Source: Patellaria atrata CBS 101060 (Eukaryota > Ascomycota > Dothideomycetes > Patellariales > Patellariaceae). Taken from it: 64,000 nt of DNA. The notes beneath the pieces were generated by a model, which was not told the DNA's origin, made no database searches, and saw nothing but the letters and a program-made list of their open reading frames with translations. Position numbers and translations under genes: made by a program. Below, piece after piece: positions 48,487-60,516 of this stretch; within the stretch, counting starts at the first letter, position 1; each line of letters opens with the position of its first letter. The stretch lies in contig MU006114.1 of the NCBI GenBank assembly GCA_010093705.1, forward strand, positions 186,001 to 250,000, in the 5' to 3' direction.

Positions 48487-50125
48487 ATGAGGTCTCCCAC
48501 TCTGGTACTGAGCTGTTTAGCAGCTCTAACCTCTACGGTATGTGCTGCTGAGCGCAACAGCACAATGCCGTTCCCCGCCAAACACTTCGTCGACGTCCAA
48601 TTTACGCCGCCGGAGGTATTTGAGCATAAAAATCTAGTGCGGAATATCAATTTGGACAAAGAGTACCCCCGAGAGATAATCAATGCGATCGTTGAGAATG
48701 TTTCCCAAGAGCCACAGGACGAGTACTGGATACCCTTCCGAGCGAATATCATAGACAATGTGGGAGGTTTAGAAGTCAAAGATAAAAAGGACCCAAGCAA
48801 AGGTGCATTCCCTTATGAGTACTTCGGTCTGGCCCCCGAAATCAAAGCGTAAGCACCGTTCAACACCCTCACCATTCCCGTCCCATCTCCACTCAGAATA
48901 GCACCTTACCTATACACAGTCACACCGAATGGTTTCGCGTAAAACTCCCCACACCTCTCGCACCCGGCTCCCAGCAAACCCTCAGCATCTCCTATTCGAT
49001 CCTCTCCTCCCTGACCCCCGTCCCCTCCACAATCGCCCAAACCGACAAACAATATGTGCGCTTCGAATTCTCCCCATACGCACCCTCATCCTACAAAACC
49101 CACCGCCAAAAGACCAAAGTCAAGTTCCCCTCCAACGACGTGCCCGACTACACCATCCTTCCCGCGCCGAACGCAGACAACCAAGAAGACCCACAAAGAC
49201 AAGGCAGCACATTCACCTACGGCCCGTACGGCGAGGTCCCCGCGCTCCCCAGCGTCCCAATCCACGCCCGCTACGAGTTCACAAAGCCGTTAATCCACGC
49301 AGAGAGGCTAGAGCGCGACGTCGAAGTGAGCCACTGGGGCGGCAACCTCGCAACAGAAGAGCGGTACTGGCTCGTAAACCGCGGCGCGGCGCTCAAGAAC
49401 CACTTCAGCCGCGTATCGTGGCAGATGACATCGTACGCGAACCCGGCGACCTCCGCCTTGAAAGAACTCCGTATCCCACTCAAAGTCGGCGCCGCGAACG
49501 CTTACTTCATCGACGACATCGGCAACGTCTCCACCAGCAACTTCCGCGCCGATCGCCGCGAAGCTAATCTCGCCCTTCGACCCCGCTACCCCGTCTTCGG
49601 GCAGTGGAAGTATAAGTTCCGCGTCGGCTGGGACGCGGATCTGAGCGCGTATCTGCGGAAACTGAAAACGGGCGAGCGGTACATCCTCAAGATTCCGTTT
49701 CTCGAAGGGCCGAGCGCAAGAGAAGGGATCGAGTATAAAGAGGTGCAGATACGGGTTATATTGCCAGAAGGCGCGACGTAAGCCTCCCGATCAGCACAAC
49801 CCCTATCCCGTCCCAAATTCTGTTTCAAGCTAACCTGACAAAAAGCAATATCAACTTCAACTCCCCCCTCCCCATCGTCTCAAATACCACATCCCTCCAC
49901 CGCACTTTCCTCGACACGAAGGGCCGCTCCGTCCTCACCATCAACGCGAGAAACCTCGTCGACGATCTCAGGGATAGAGAGCTCATCGTCACGTACGATT
50001 ATCCCTGGACCGCCGCTTTCATGAAACCTCTTGGCATCTTCGCTGCCTTTTTGTCGCTTTTCGCAGCCATTTACGTCCTCAGCTCACTGGATGTGAGTAT
50101 CGCGAGTAGAAAGGTGAAGAGGTAG
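48487..50125 (+). CDS. OST1: Oligosaccharyltransferase subunit OST1 (ribophorin I)
   Basis: Subunit of the ER complex that transfers the glycan to Asn of nascent proteins. Exons 48487-48848, 48920-49777 and 49846-50125 join in frame to 499 residues, the usual length. Seen: a signal peptide (about 1-20, ending VCA); a lumenal domain with family text (GLAPEI, WFRVKLPTPLAPGS, VSHWGGNLATEERYWLVNRGAALKNHFSR, LRPRYPVFGQWKYKFRVGWD); one membrane helix near the C-terminus (MKPLGIFAAFLSLFAAIYVL, about 464-486); and a short basic tail ending KVKR. Type I topology as expected. Two introns have GTAAGC donors. Confidence 0.96.
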
Positions 50126-50466
50126 GGAATAGAGGTGTATTGTACGATTTGCGTGAATTGTACTTAAGTTTAGAGTCTGAAAATTATGAACTTTTTTTTT
50201 TTTTGACGTGTTTTGAAAGGGGAAATCTGAGAACGTGAACATCGAGACCGATTTCTACTTGACGGATTCGTAAAATGCACCGGATCCCTCGGTCAGGAAG
50301 ACTGATGAATCGAAGTTTTAAACAAAAACGTAGGGTAAATACAACGATGCTCATATGTCCAAAATATACAGATGGTAGTCTAATCGAACACTGATCCCCC
50401 CATCTCCCTTATAAAGATCCCTTATCTCTCAAACCCATCCCGTCCCATCCCATCCCATCCCCACCA
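50126..50466. other. Convergent spacer
   Basis: Separates the 3' ends of OST1 and VTC4. A T-run at about 50191-50203 and a short CCCAT repeat at about 50444-50460 are the only features noted. Confidence 0.5.
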
Positions 50467-52994
50467 CTACCCCTTCAACCCCCCCTCATACCCCCCCCTG
50501 GCGACCCTAAACCCAAAACTCACCGCAACCGCGACAAACAGTCCCACACAAAGCACGCTCGGACCCCACCAATCATGATACGTGACCGCCCTCCTGGCCC
50601 TAATCTTGCCCACGCGCCACAAATACAATCCCATACTGTACCCCAGAGCGGCACACGCGAGCCCGGTAAACGCCCATGCCGAATACACCGCGACGCCGTC
50701 GCCGAAATTCAACAAAGTGGCGGCGATGGAGCCGAGGATGATGGAGAACTCGAGCCAGGAGAGGAAGGTGCGTTCGGTGGCGAAGAAGACTTTCGGCTCG
50801 ACGCGGACGGGGACGTGGATTCTTTTCCCGCGGGGGGCGCGGAAGCGGCGGGTTTGCGGGAGGTCCTTTGGGACACCCATGGAGGGGCCGGTGGAGGGCA
50901 TGGGGGTGGGTTTGGGGGTGGGTGTTGCGCGTTTGAAAAAGGTTGCGGTTTGGGAGATATGGTGGATGAGGAGGGCGCGGGCGCGGGACCAGCGGCCGGC
51001 GCGTTTGGTGGATTCGAGGTCGTCTTCGGAGGCATCTTCGTCTTCGGAGTCGTAAAGGGGGTAGTCGTCTTCGTTGGGGGCGGAGGCCGCGATGCGTTCT
51101 TCGATGTCGAGGGTGTTGCCGTTGGCGGTGGCGGTGCCGTAGTCGCGCTGTTGATCCATGTCGTGCTGTTCCATCGCGTCCCTGGCTGCTCTCAGGCGTC
51201 GTAGATCCTCGTTTTCCTCTTCTCCTTCTGGCGCTGGGGGTAGGAGTTCCAGATCCTCGTCGTCTGAATCTTCTAGATTTGCGCTGGTGCTTACATCCGC
51301 GCTCTGTCCTGGTCTCTCGATACCGAAGCGATGTGTAATTGGTTTTCTTATGTCGACGTCCATTTGCGGCATCCAGAATGGGAGCAGATGGATACGAGTA
51401 GGGTTGAGCGTTGCGGTGCCATGAATGAATTTGCTGAACTTAGGGACCGCTTCGACGAGATGCGAGGCGGTGAGCTCGCGGATCCATTCAGGAGGCTGCT
51501 GACCAGCTTGCGTTTGAAGCTTTACTTCGAGTACCGCGTAGGGAAAGCGCTCGCCGTCTTCAGGCGGGAGCTGGGGGAAGGGATAGTCGATACCGATGTC
51601 CATGCGTCGCCAGTTGTTGCCCGCCCGTTGACGGCCGTCGAGATTGTCTTCGCGGACCATTGTTAGTTCCGTGTCTAGAGATATGCGGACGCGAGCATCT
51701 CCTGGCAGCTGAAAAGCTGTCCTGTTGTAGAATGATCGGGTTACTGGTACTAGTTTCCTAGTGAGTACCCTGTATTGGATCTCTCTGGCAAGTTGTTCAA
51801 GGTCGGCAATCTCCTTCTCGCCCTTCTTTCCGTCTTTGCGCATTTTCTCGAATGCTTGCTCGACGGTATATTTCCCGGACATGAAAGCATTCACATTTTT
51901 CTCTTTCAGCGAGAATCTAGCTTTGACCGATTTCTCTCCTGTCCAGTCTTCTCGATGGGTTTTACGTTCGACGAAGATAGTATCCGTTTCCATGCCACCA
52001 TACCAACGTAGGCGTATGGCTTCCGCACCCTCAGTCTTCTTAAGACGACCGGTATATAATTCCCATGTGTCTATATTATCATAATATATGGATGAGATGG
52101 CAGAATCCTTTGGGTCGAACTCCTTGCTCGCATTAAACACTAAGACAGGAAGATGCTGCCGTACTAGTCAGTAAATGGGTATCCAAGGCGAGGGTACCTC
52201 CTACCTTGAGAATGATAAGCTTCAATTCCGTAATGTTATCCGGATGTACCCAATACTTCGTAGTCTGACGAACGAAGTTCTGCTGTCCTCCTCCAGCAGA
52301 GGAATCACCCTTTGTCGGATTACCCCTAGTCCTTACGAGATCGTAAAGTTTCGACAACTTAACAATGAAGGCATCATAATTATCCTTAAAGAAAGGTTTC
52401 GCCTTCAATCTTGCAGCAAAGACAGGCTTGAGGTGCCATTCCGTCTGCTTATCATGCTTCTTGATGATCTTCTGAAAGCCCGTATAATTCAACTGTGTGA
52501 ACTTTGCCAGATCATGCACATCTGCAATGATATCGCTCAAGTCCTCCTCAAGCAACATGAAATCCTCTTCTGTGGGAACATCAGCTTGTCCTCTCCTCGC
52601 TTCACTCTCGGCCTGCGGCTCAGCCTTCGCGATGACCTCTTGAACCTCTTTCTCAGAAGCCTTTATGCGCCTCACGATCTCCTCGCTCTTGACTTTCTGA
52701 AAGGTAAATACTTTGTCCAATTCAGCCTCCAGGTCTTTGACGAACTTCTGTTCGTACTCCTCCGTCCATGGCTTTCGCTGTGGCTTCGGGTTATCCGGAG
52801 TAGGCTCGGTCTCGTAGGGTGTCTTGAGGCTCTCTTTCAGGTCATCGTAGGATATATAGTAGTAATACCAATCTTTTATCAGAGACGTCCTAAGTTGCTG
52901 GCCAAACCTAGCGAGCGCAATTGGTGTTAGTCCATATCCGCATGATTACGTAGAGGGGTTTATAACGGGTAGAGGAAAGAAAGCGGTACCTCAT
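50467..52994 (-). CDS. VTC4: Vacuolar transporter chaperone subunit 4, polyphosphate polymerase
   Basis: Makes inorganic polyphosphate from ATP and moves it into the vacuole. Three exons: a 5-nt first exon (52994-52990, only ATGAG), 52907-52205 and 52155-50467, giving 798 residues. The tiny exon is supported because the join gives [12 protein letters not shown], the expected SPX start. Seen: SPX domain (about 1-190) with [19 protein letters not shown], the inositol-pyrophosphate-binding helix; the polymerase tunnel domain with basic residues IRLRW (Arg284, Arg286), [26 protein letters not shown], and AVLEVKL (metal-binding Glu); [13 protein letters not shown]; and a C-terminal DUF202-type region with three membrane helices (about 690-790). 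All catalytic positions I know for VTC4 look intact, which separates it from the non-catalytic VTC2/3. Confidence 0.94.
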
Positions 52995-53786
52995 GATGAA
53001 CGCGACGGGAGCTCTTTCAAGCACCAATTGACGCTATGGAAGGATAAAAAAGCGAAAGGAAGCTTCAGACATGAGAGACGAATACTGAGGTAGTTATACA
53101 GTAATCAAGATTTACTACAAAGAAGCCAAGTTCTCTAAGGTGATGTGAAGAGAAGGTAGACTCCAGGTGATAAGTGATACGTTGTTTCCCGGCGGTGATG
53201 CGTGGGGCTTTGCGAACAGAACATGTGCGGAGCATTTTGGCGAATGGGAAGCTCGAAGTGAGGCAACGTGCTCTCCTGCCCTTTTGGACTTGCATGCCAC
53301 CTCCCTTTGACCTTTTGTCCATAACAATCGATGTCGTGAAGAAGTTCATATTTTAGAAGATGTGAATGAAGAAAAGCAAAATTGTAAACTGGAAGTGATT
53401 GTGCAGCCGAACACTACACTCAAAGCAGGCATGAATTAGTAATGACATCAACCCAACGGAACGGCTTTAAAGAGAGAGACATCATAAGCTCCGGTTATGC
53501 AGGATTTTGGATTTTTCAGCAAAAGTCATAGGATCATTTCCTCTCACGCCCTATAAGGTAGAGGATTGACACGAAATGCATGTACTGTACAGTATGATAT
53601 TACTGTTGGAAGTACCATACACAACATGCAACCCCTGAATTCCCTTGAACTTGGTTTCAAAGCATATTATTAATATACAAGAATATAAAGCAGGAAGCAG
53701 ACTATGCTTAGGTTTTCCTCTCGCAACAGTGAACAAGTTCCTTGAACAGTTCTACCATCATACAATCCCTTCTAGACCCTTTCCCA
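52995..53786. promoter_or_regulatory. Divergent intergenic region
   Basis: Between the VTC4 start (minus) and the oxidoreductase start (plus). It should hold both promoters. The short frames on either strand are unconvincing. Confidence 0.45.
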
Positions 53787-54926
53787 ATGGCCCCTATCCG
53801 TGTCGGTTTCATAGGAGCTTCGGTGAACAGCTGGGCAGCTCGAGCACACATCCCTTATCTCAAGAACACCTCCAAATATAAAGTGGTTGCCCTTCTTAAC
53901 ACAAGTGTTGAGGCAGCTCATAAGGCAATCGAACACTTTCAGTTTCCCTCCACCACCAAGGCATACGGGGATCCCAAAGACCTAGCAAACGATCCAGATG
54001 TAGACCTAGTCGTCTGCAGCGTCCGCGTCGATCGACATTATGAGACCATCTTGCCAGCACTCCAAGCAGGCAAAGATGTTTTCTGTGAATGGCCTTTGGG
54101 AAAGAACATATCCGAGTCGGAAGAATTGAGTGCTCTAGCTAAGAAAAAAGGAGTAAAAACAATGATTGGACTACAAGGAGAGGCCTCGCTGTCCCTGAAC
54201 AAAATCAAGGAACTGATTCAGGGTGGAGCAATTGGGAAGGTTTTCAGCACCACTGTTGTTGCAGTCGCTGCGGGATGGGGCCCAAATGGTAGGGTAGGAT
54301 ATGAGTATCTGAATGATATTGAGATTGGGGGCACCATGGTTTCCATCGCCTGGGGACATCGTAAGTTCTCTCACCCAATAATTAAAATCTCGAGCATGGA
54401 TTGATTGACACTTGAAGTCATGGATGTGGTACTGTACGTTCTCGGCGACGGAAAAGAATTGAACTCCATTCTTGACAGGAATCGTACGGAAATCCCAATG
54501 CTCGATTCTGAAAACAAGCATGTGGCCACCATGAAGCGCACAACACATGATCAGATCATGGTGCAGGGCCGTCTTGAATCTGGCGCTCTCCTTTCTTACC
54601 ATCTTCGCGGTGGCAATTCGTTCCCTGGGACACCGGTTTTTGACTGGCGTATCTACGGTGAGAAAGGAGAAATAAGGCTCACGGCGAGTACTTCCATGGT
54701 CCAGGTTATCTCAGATGATGTTGTTGTTCAGCTCCACAAGTTTGGGGGTGGCGAGGCCGAAACGGTCGACTTTAAGGATGATACGTCTGGTTTGTTCCCT
54801 GAGGGTACAGGGAGATTGTATGAAGCATTTGCGAGCGGGAAGAAGGAAAGTTATCCCGATTGGGACTTGGCTATGAAACGGCACAGAATGATTGACAACA
54901 TGTATAATCAGAGACCATTTAAATGA
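53787..54926 (+). CDS. Gfo/Idh/MocA-family oxidoreductase, Gal80-like
   Basis: NAD(P)-binding dehydrogenase or a regulator derived from one. Exons 53787-54360 and 54418-54926 give 360 residues. Seen: a Rossmann motif close to the start, IRVGFIGASVNSWAARAHI (about 4-22), whose glycines replace the common GxGxxG by GASVNSWA as in Gal80-like proteins; the DVFCEWPLGK block (about 101), which is the family's EKP-type motif with Trp in place of Lys; and the C-terminal beta-sheet domain. The split codon at the intron gives Leu. Gal80 proper is a transcription regulator; close fungal relatives are often just annotated as oxidoreductases. The Trp in place of the usual catalytic Lys makes enzyme activity uncertain. 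Next gene on the same strand starts about 425 bp downstream. Confidence 0.88.
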
Positions 54927-55351
54927 AGCTACTTATAACAATATAGGCAATTGAGATAATGAGATGTTTAAGAGTACTCAATCCCTTGGGTAGAGGAAAA
55001 TTAAAGGTTCTCACAGACTTCGTCACGATAAGAAATTGCACAAGAACTTATCAAATCCATGACTTTCAATGAAATTGACTGAACGACAACTGAGATATGA
55101 TGACGAGGTAGATTTGTACGGATAGCGCGGACACCTCATAATGTGCCCCTCGCTACATGCCCCACATACGGCGTCAGTGAAGTATATAGAGCTCCAACAG
55201 AGCAAGTTCTCGAGCATAGCCATAGAGCTAAAGTGACTTCCAAGTTGTCAATTGCTATTTCAGAATTCTCCCTTCTTAGAATCAGGAAAGTATCTAGGCA
55301 CTAGCCAATACTTGATCATTGTTCTCCTTCGAAACTCGAACTTTAGCAAAT
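54927..55351. other. Intergenic region
   Basis: Spacer between two plus-strand genes, presumably with the promoter of the DLH-like gene. Nothing recognised. Confidence 0.5.
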
Positions 55352-56525
55352 ATGCCCAACCGCGTCCTAATATCAGCAGAAGGCGATCATTTCGACTACA
55401 CCGCCCTAGAAGAATGGCAGGATGAAGGTGATTATCGAGTTTCTCATCGTAGAAAACTCCTATTGACCTCGCAATCGCTAGGCTTCGAAGTGACATACGT
55501 TCCCAACAACGAGAACCTCAAAGCCTACACCTTCGCCATCGAAAGTCTAGCAGACGAGCTCGAAGACGGTGAAACATACGCCATCATCGCCTTCGGCGAA
55601 GCCGCAACATCCTGTCTCTCCGCACTCGAATACGGGATGCCCAAACTAGGGGCATTGATCGCATATTATCCGTCGTCAACTTCAACCATAGCCAAACGCC
55701 TGGCTCATACGCATGTCATTGTGCATATAGCTGGTGAACAGGGGTTTGGAGTTAGCGAACAAAGTTACAGATATGAGGGTACCAGAGTCGGATTTGCTGA
55801 ACGTGGGAGTGGGGTGTGGGACAAAGTAGCCTCGTCCCTGGCCTGGAGCCGGACGTTGCGTGTGTTAAAGAGAGCTTTCAATGTACATCCGCAAGAGCAA
55901 CTGGAAAGGGTTTGGGATGAACACACTGAACGTAAGTGATATACCCCAGTTTATGATGTTGAAAGTATGATTCGGTTCGTTTAAGACTTAAGTAGTTGAG
56001 TTTGCGACCAAAGATGCTGGGGCAACCATCGAGACGATGGGCCCTAACCCATATGTCAATCACGTCCCTACCATGACAGGGGGTATCGGTAAAAAGGACT
56101 TATACCGCTTCTATCAGGAGTACTTCGTACCTTCAAACCCTCCATCTTTTAAGATGGCCCTGATATCTAGAACCACTGGGGTAGATCGAGTTGTTGATGA
56201 GTTTATCATCAAGTTTAGACATACGTGTGAGATGCCATGGATATTACCAGGTGTAGCACCTACCGACAAGGAAGTCGAGGTAGCTTTCGTGAGTGTGGTA
56301 TGCATACGTGGAGGTAAAGTATTCCATGAGCACATTTATTGGGATCAAGCCACCGTGCTATTCCAGATAGGACTTCTAAATCCAAACCTGGTGCCGTCTG
56401 AGATGAAGGCGAAAGGTACCAAGCGGATGCCCGTCGTAGGTGCGGAAGGTGCAAGAAAAGTCCTTGACGAGAAAAGTGAGGACAGTAACGAACTAATCGA
56501 AGACTGGTGGAATCCGGACGGTTGA
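55352..56525 (+). CDS. Dienelactone hydrolase-like domain joined to a SnoaL-like domain
   Basis: Exons 55352-55931 and 55996-56525 give 369 residues. The N-terminal half (about 1-180) resembles fungal carboxymethylenebutenolidase-type alpha/beta-hydrolases (YAIIAFGEAATSCLSALEYG, LGALIAYYP, AGEQGFG). The C-terminal half (about 190-350) is SnoaL-like (GPNPYVNHVPTMTGGIGKKDLYRFY, HEHIYWDQATVLFQIGLL). In true dienelactone hydrolases the nucleophile is a Cys in a Gly-x-Cys-x-Gly elbow; here the equivalent place reads FGEAAT with no Cys or Ser, and the segment GFAERGSG has Arg where related proteins I recall have His. So hydrolase activity is doubtful, and the SnoaL part may be the working one. I infer the family from memory of fungal homologues. 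Substrate unknown. It lies between the oxidoreductase and RMT2. Confidence 0.82.
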
Positions 56526-56531
56526 ATTAAA

Positions 56532-57843
56532 TCAACCGATAAAACGGCACGTAGGTAACTTGTATTTTGACAAAGTCCAGTAGCGGCGTCGTACACCATC
56601 CCACTCTCCGGTCCGATCGAGATCAGGTATGTCGATAGTCTCCCACTCCGTGTCGAAACCCGCTTGAAAGAGATCCATTTCTGATATCTAGAAGGGATCA
56701 GTCGCTGGGAGTCGCGCATGGAGCATACATGTTACTCACCTTGCCATAGACATCGTAGCACACTTGTCTATCAGCACCTAGTCCGTTGAAGAAAGCAAAG
56801 ACACCTCCATTGCCATCACTTCCTCCTGCTGGATCCAGTAACCCAATCACATACTCGGAGAAGAAGTCTTTAAGGGCAGTATAGTCCTCCGCGAATGTAT
56901 CGAAGTAGATAGCATCAAACATCGTATTACTATCCACCAGTATAGGAACAACGTCTTGCCACCGTCCTTCGTGGATCACAACGCCAGGTTTATCGTGCCA
57001 ATTTTCTCTGCGCATCTGGTCTAGAACGGAAGGGTGAGCTTCGATGATGTGATGAGAGGCGGGATTTTTCTCTTGGAAAATTGTATCGATGATCCCCATA
57101 CCGTGTCCAACATTGAGCACCCGTAAATTTGGAGCAGGTAGAATAAGCTCAGCAGTACGCTGCATGATGTCCTTCTCCCAAGCCATCATCACCCCATTGC
57201 TCTCATCATCAAGAAGTTTATCTTCCGTAAACGTCAGACCAGATCTCAAGTAATCCGCGCTGTTGACATCTGCGGTATTGTCCGTGGCCAGTTGCCCATC
57301 CTGAGGGGACCTCGCATCCTCTTCAACACCCCCATTAATCCCCCCATATTCCTCATCGTCATCCTCCTCTTCCTCCTCCGACTCCCCACCCGCAAGAACC
57401 TGATACTCCCCCAACCTACTGAACAACAACTCCGCCCTAACCCCCGCCTCAACAACCATCCCATAAATCTCCTCTAACCCCAACCTCCTCGCTACACACC
57501 CGGGCGTCTCTCCCTTCCCATCCAACTCGTTCCAAATAGCGCCATTCCGGAACAGCAGCCTCACGATCTCCGCCGCGTCCTCCAGTTCCTCTTTTCGGTA
57601 CGTGTGGCTGTTCACCCCATCAGACGTGCCATTCGGGGGATTGGAAGGCGTGGAGGGCGTGGCTGGGGTCGAGGACTCGAAAGACGCGATACAGGCGTGC
57701 AGGGGCGTGATGCCGGTCTCCGGATCGCGGACTTTGGCGGGGACGGTGAGGAGGAGGCTGCGCACGGCGGGGAGGTCGTGGGTTGAGGCGGCGAGGATGA
57801 GGGATTGCACGAGGAGTGAGGGGTCGGATGAGGTGGCTTCCAT
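56532..57843 (-). CDS. RMT2: Protein arginine N-methyltransferase 2 (type IV)
   Basis: Methylates the delta nitrogen of arginine, in yeast on ribosomal protein Rpl12. Exons 57843-56740 and 56687-56532 give 419 residues, close to yeast Rmt2 (412). Seen: an N-terminal ankyrin-like region (LILAASTHDLPAVRSLL, TPLHACIASF, AEIVRLLFRNGA) with a long Glu/Asp-rich linker in the middle; then the methyltransferase domain with the SAM-binding NVGHGMGIIDTIFQ, HHIIEAHPSVL and FDAIYFDTFAEDY. The second exon encodes the conserved end (MDLFQAGFDTEWE, RRRYWTLSKYKLPTCRFI). An in-frame ATG at 57948 would add 35 low-complexity residues; I prefer 57843 because the family starts there. Overlaps nothing, convergent with the DLH-like gene. 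Confidence 0.94.
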
Positions 57844-57948
57844 TATTTCGTGGAGGTTGTTGTGGGGATTGTGATGTTCAGGAAATAGAGAAGTGGTAGA
57901 ACTTTTAGAATTTTTATAATTTTTAAGTCGTAGACGAGGGGGTGACAT

Positions 57949-58261
57949 CAGACTTCAAATGTGGAAGGGGGAAAATTACGGTACAGTATACTGCCGCGAA
58001 ACATAAAAAGAGGAGTGTTTTGGGATACTCTAATTACCGTATTTGAGGTGACTTTAGGTTTATGTTGAATTCCAATTTTCTTTTTCTGAAGTCATTTTGT
58101 TATGAGGGTTAAACTGTGCCGTTAATCTTACTTAAATGTGTGAGAGTCCTTAAGGGGGACTTTGTAAAACGTCTACATCGTGATCCACTGATATGGGGTA
58201 TACTCTATTGGTCATGATCGGACATTAGATTGTAGACTAAAAAGCATTATGCTACTGTATC
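57949..58261. other. Intergenic region upstream of RMT2
   Basis: About 310 bp (420 if the shorter RMT2 start is used) between RMT2 and the 3' end of the P450 gene, both on the minus strand. It should carry the RMT2 promoter. Nothing else seen. Confidence 0.5.
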
Positions 58262-60516
58262 TCAAAAAGCAAACCGCTCTTCCCCCTTCTTAACCAACCG
58301 CAGCGGAACCTTGCCTGCCGACATCTTAATAGTAATCGCAGTCCTCATGCCGTGTGCAAACAGCCAATCCGCACGATCCTTCGCCTTCTCCCAAACTTGT
58401 CTTCTCGCCTCTTCTGACATCCTCTCCACCTCCTCATCCGTCGCCCATTCCCCAACATCCAGCTCTACACTCCATGTCCGAAAGATGTACGCCAACACCG
58501 CACAAAGTTCCACCTGTGCAAACCTCCTCCCCAAACACGACCTGAATCCCTCACTGAAAGGAATAAAAGCCCCCCTCGGAGGTGTGTATAGCGATGATGG
58601 TGTATGACTACTAGCAGGACCACCAATACCCTCGGTATCCGCATCTTCTGGTCCATTCGAGTGGTCGTGGGACGCTCCATCAACTGCGCCTGGCAGCCAC
58701 CTCTCCGGCCTGAATTCATTGAGGTCGTTTTCATGTAGTTTCCCATCGGGGTCGCGCCACGCGGGCCAGTATCTGGGACTTCGCTGGACAGCTACGGAGT
58801 TCAGAGTTACGTAGGTACTGGCTGGTACAACGACCCTCTTGCCGCTAATGGTAAGCGGTTGTAGCTGCGATGAAGTCTTCTTCGGTATTCCGATGACAGG
58901 AGGGATCAGTCGGAGAATTTCGTTCATCACTGCGCCGGGCATGCCTCCAAAGAGCTTGGTGAAGTCTTTGTCGTAGTCCCAATCGTTGGCTGGCCGATCA
59001 CCGAGTATATCCTCGAGCTCCTTTTGGAGTCGCTTTTGACTGTCTGGGCACATAGCGAGGTAGATGAGTGAGTAGTGGAGCGTGTTCGCTGTTGTTTCAT
59101 GTCCTGCGAGGAGGAAGACAAAGGCGTTGGAGAAGATTTCACCATCTGTTAGAAGTTGTTTGGATTTTTTTTCTTCCCCATTATCTGGACCAACGGTAAC
59201 TCCGGCGCCCTTGACGATGGCACCTGCAAGATCATTGTCAACAATTGTTACTAGAGCATGATTTCTAGGAAAGCAAGTATGTATTCCGGGGAGGATAGGA
59301 AGCAGGTGAAAATGAGAATGAAGAAAAATGTATGACTTGAGGAAGGTGATATACAGTTTAATCTGATACTGGGATAATGCAGCATCGCAAGACAAGGGGT
59401 ATCGATACTGGACTTAATATGTGATTAATCATAGAGCACCTACCGAAAAGATCTAAACCTTCTGTCTGAATACCAAGCCGAATGTCTTGTTTACTCTTTT
59501 CGAGCATTTCTTTCATGTACTTGAACCACTCCTTGTGTGCGCGGTACGCAACTTTGTGAGCCTTGAATGGCGAAATTGCTGACGGAGTATCAAATCAGCT
59601 GTTGAACATGCACATAGGTGCATATCATAATTACCTAGAAACCATTCAGGGAAAATCGCTACCCAAATCAATCGGTCTAATAGCTGACTGAGAGCATCAA
59701 TGAACGAAAAACTGTGTCCAGCGGGAAGCTCAGTATCCGCAAGGTTGATACGACCTTCCGTAGCATTTTTCTGTGCTTCTTCGTGCGGCCAAAGTAGACG
59801 CATACCGAAGCCAGCGCGACTGATGACGTATAAAGTCAACCTCATGCTGTCCGCACCTGGGTCACGGATAGCGAAATCCTCCAAATGCCACTTATCAAGC
59901 ATGGATTTAGCCTGCTGCACGCTCTCCTTAAACACGAGAAAGTTATTGCTCTCTGTGAAGGAAGGAGAAGTAATTTTTCGATGATGACGCCATACTGATC
60001 CCTCGGTGGTTACTACACTACTCCCGTATATATCAATGTTTCGATACATTTCAATCGGCTTTGGAAAGTCACTACGCCGTGAAGTGATTTGCGCGATAGC
60101 CTCCGCATCAGCTACAAAAAGCGTGTTGACGCGTGGTGTTACATGCATGAGGGCGTCCATCTCTAGCTTTTCGAAGGGAGAATAGCGCCCAGGCCAGCTC
60201 CAGTTCGGTTCTAGATAACTATTGAAGGGAAAAGTGAGATTAGTGAGTGTATCAACGTGTTGCTAGAATATCTCGCAAGGCGTTGGGCTACATACTACAA
60301 CCACGGAGACGTCCATGACTCGGGCAGTTTCTTTAGCAGAGGTAAGAGGAATCGCTGCGATGAGAACCAGAAAAGAGTGTAAACGTAAATAGGAACGATC
60401 ACATAAGGAATACCGGACTTTTTCGCATCCGCGAGATTTCGAGAGAACTGTCGATAACTGATGAAGAAATAGTAAGCGATGGAAGCCAAGGCCACCATCT
60501 GCCACAAAGAGATCAT
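58262..60516 (-). CDS. Cytochrome P450 monooxygenase
   Basis: Membrane-bound haem monooxygenase of unknown substrate. Four exons, 60516-60296, 60218-59635, 59578-59444 and 59223-58262, join in frame to 633 residues, longer than the usual 500-550. Seen: an N-terminal anchor helix (about 5-25) followed by a second hydrophobic stretch (about 40-65); the C-helix WRHHRK; the I-helix oxygen-binding AGHETT near 353; the ExxR pair in EILR near 415; the PERW motif near 486; and the haem loop FSEGFRSCLGRR with the ligand Cys near 543. Everything essential is present. A 35-residue Asp/Ser/Gly-rich insertion sits between PERW and the haem loop, which explains part of the extra length. I cannot assign the CYP family. 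The next region upstream is gene-poor. Confidence 0.93.

Noticed and set aside
14875-52994. A secretory-pathway gene cluster (UGGT, alpha-COP, COG4, OST1).
   Set aside because: The genes are scattered on both strands over 38 kb among unrelated genes; such housekeeping genes are expected by chance.
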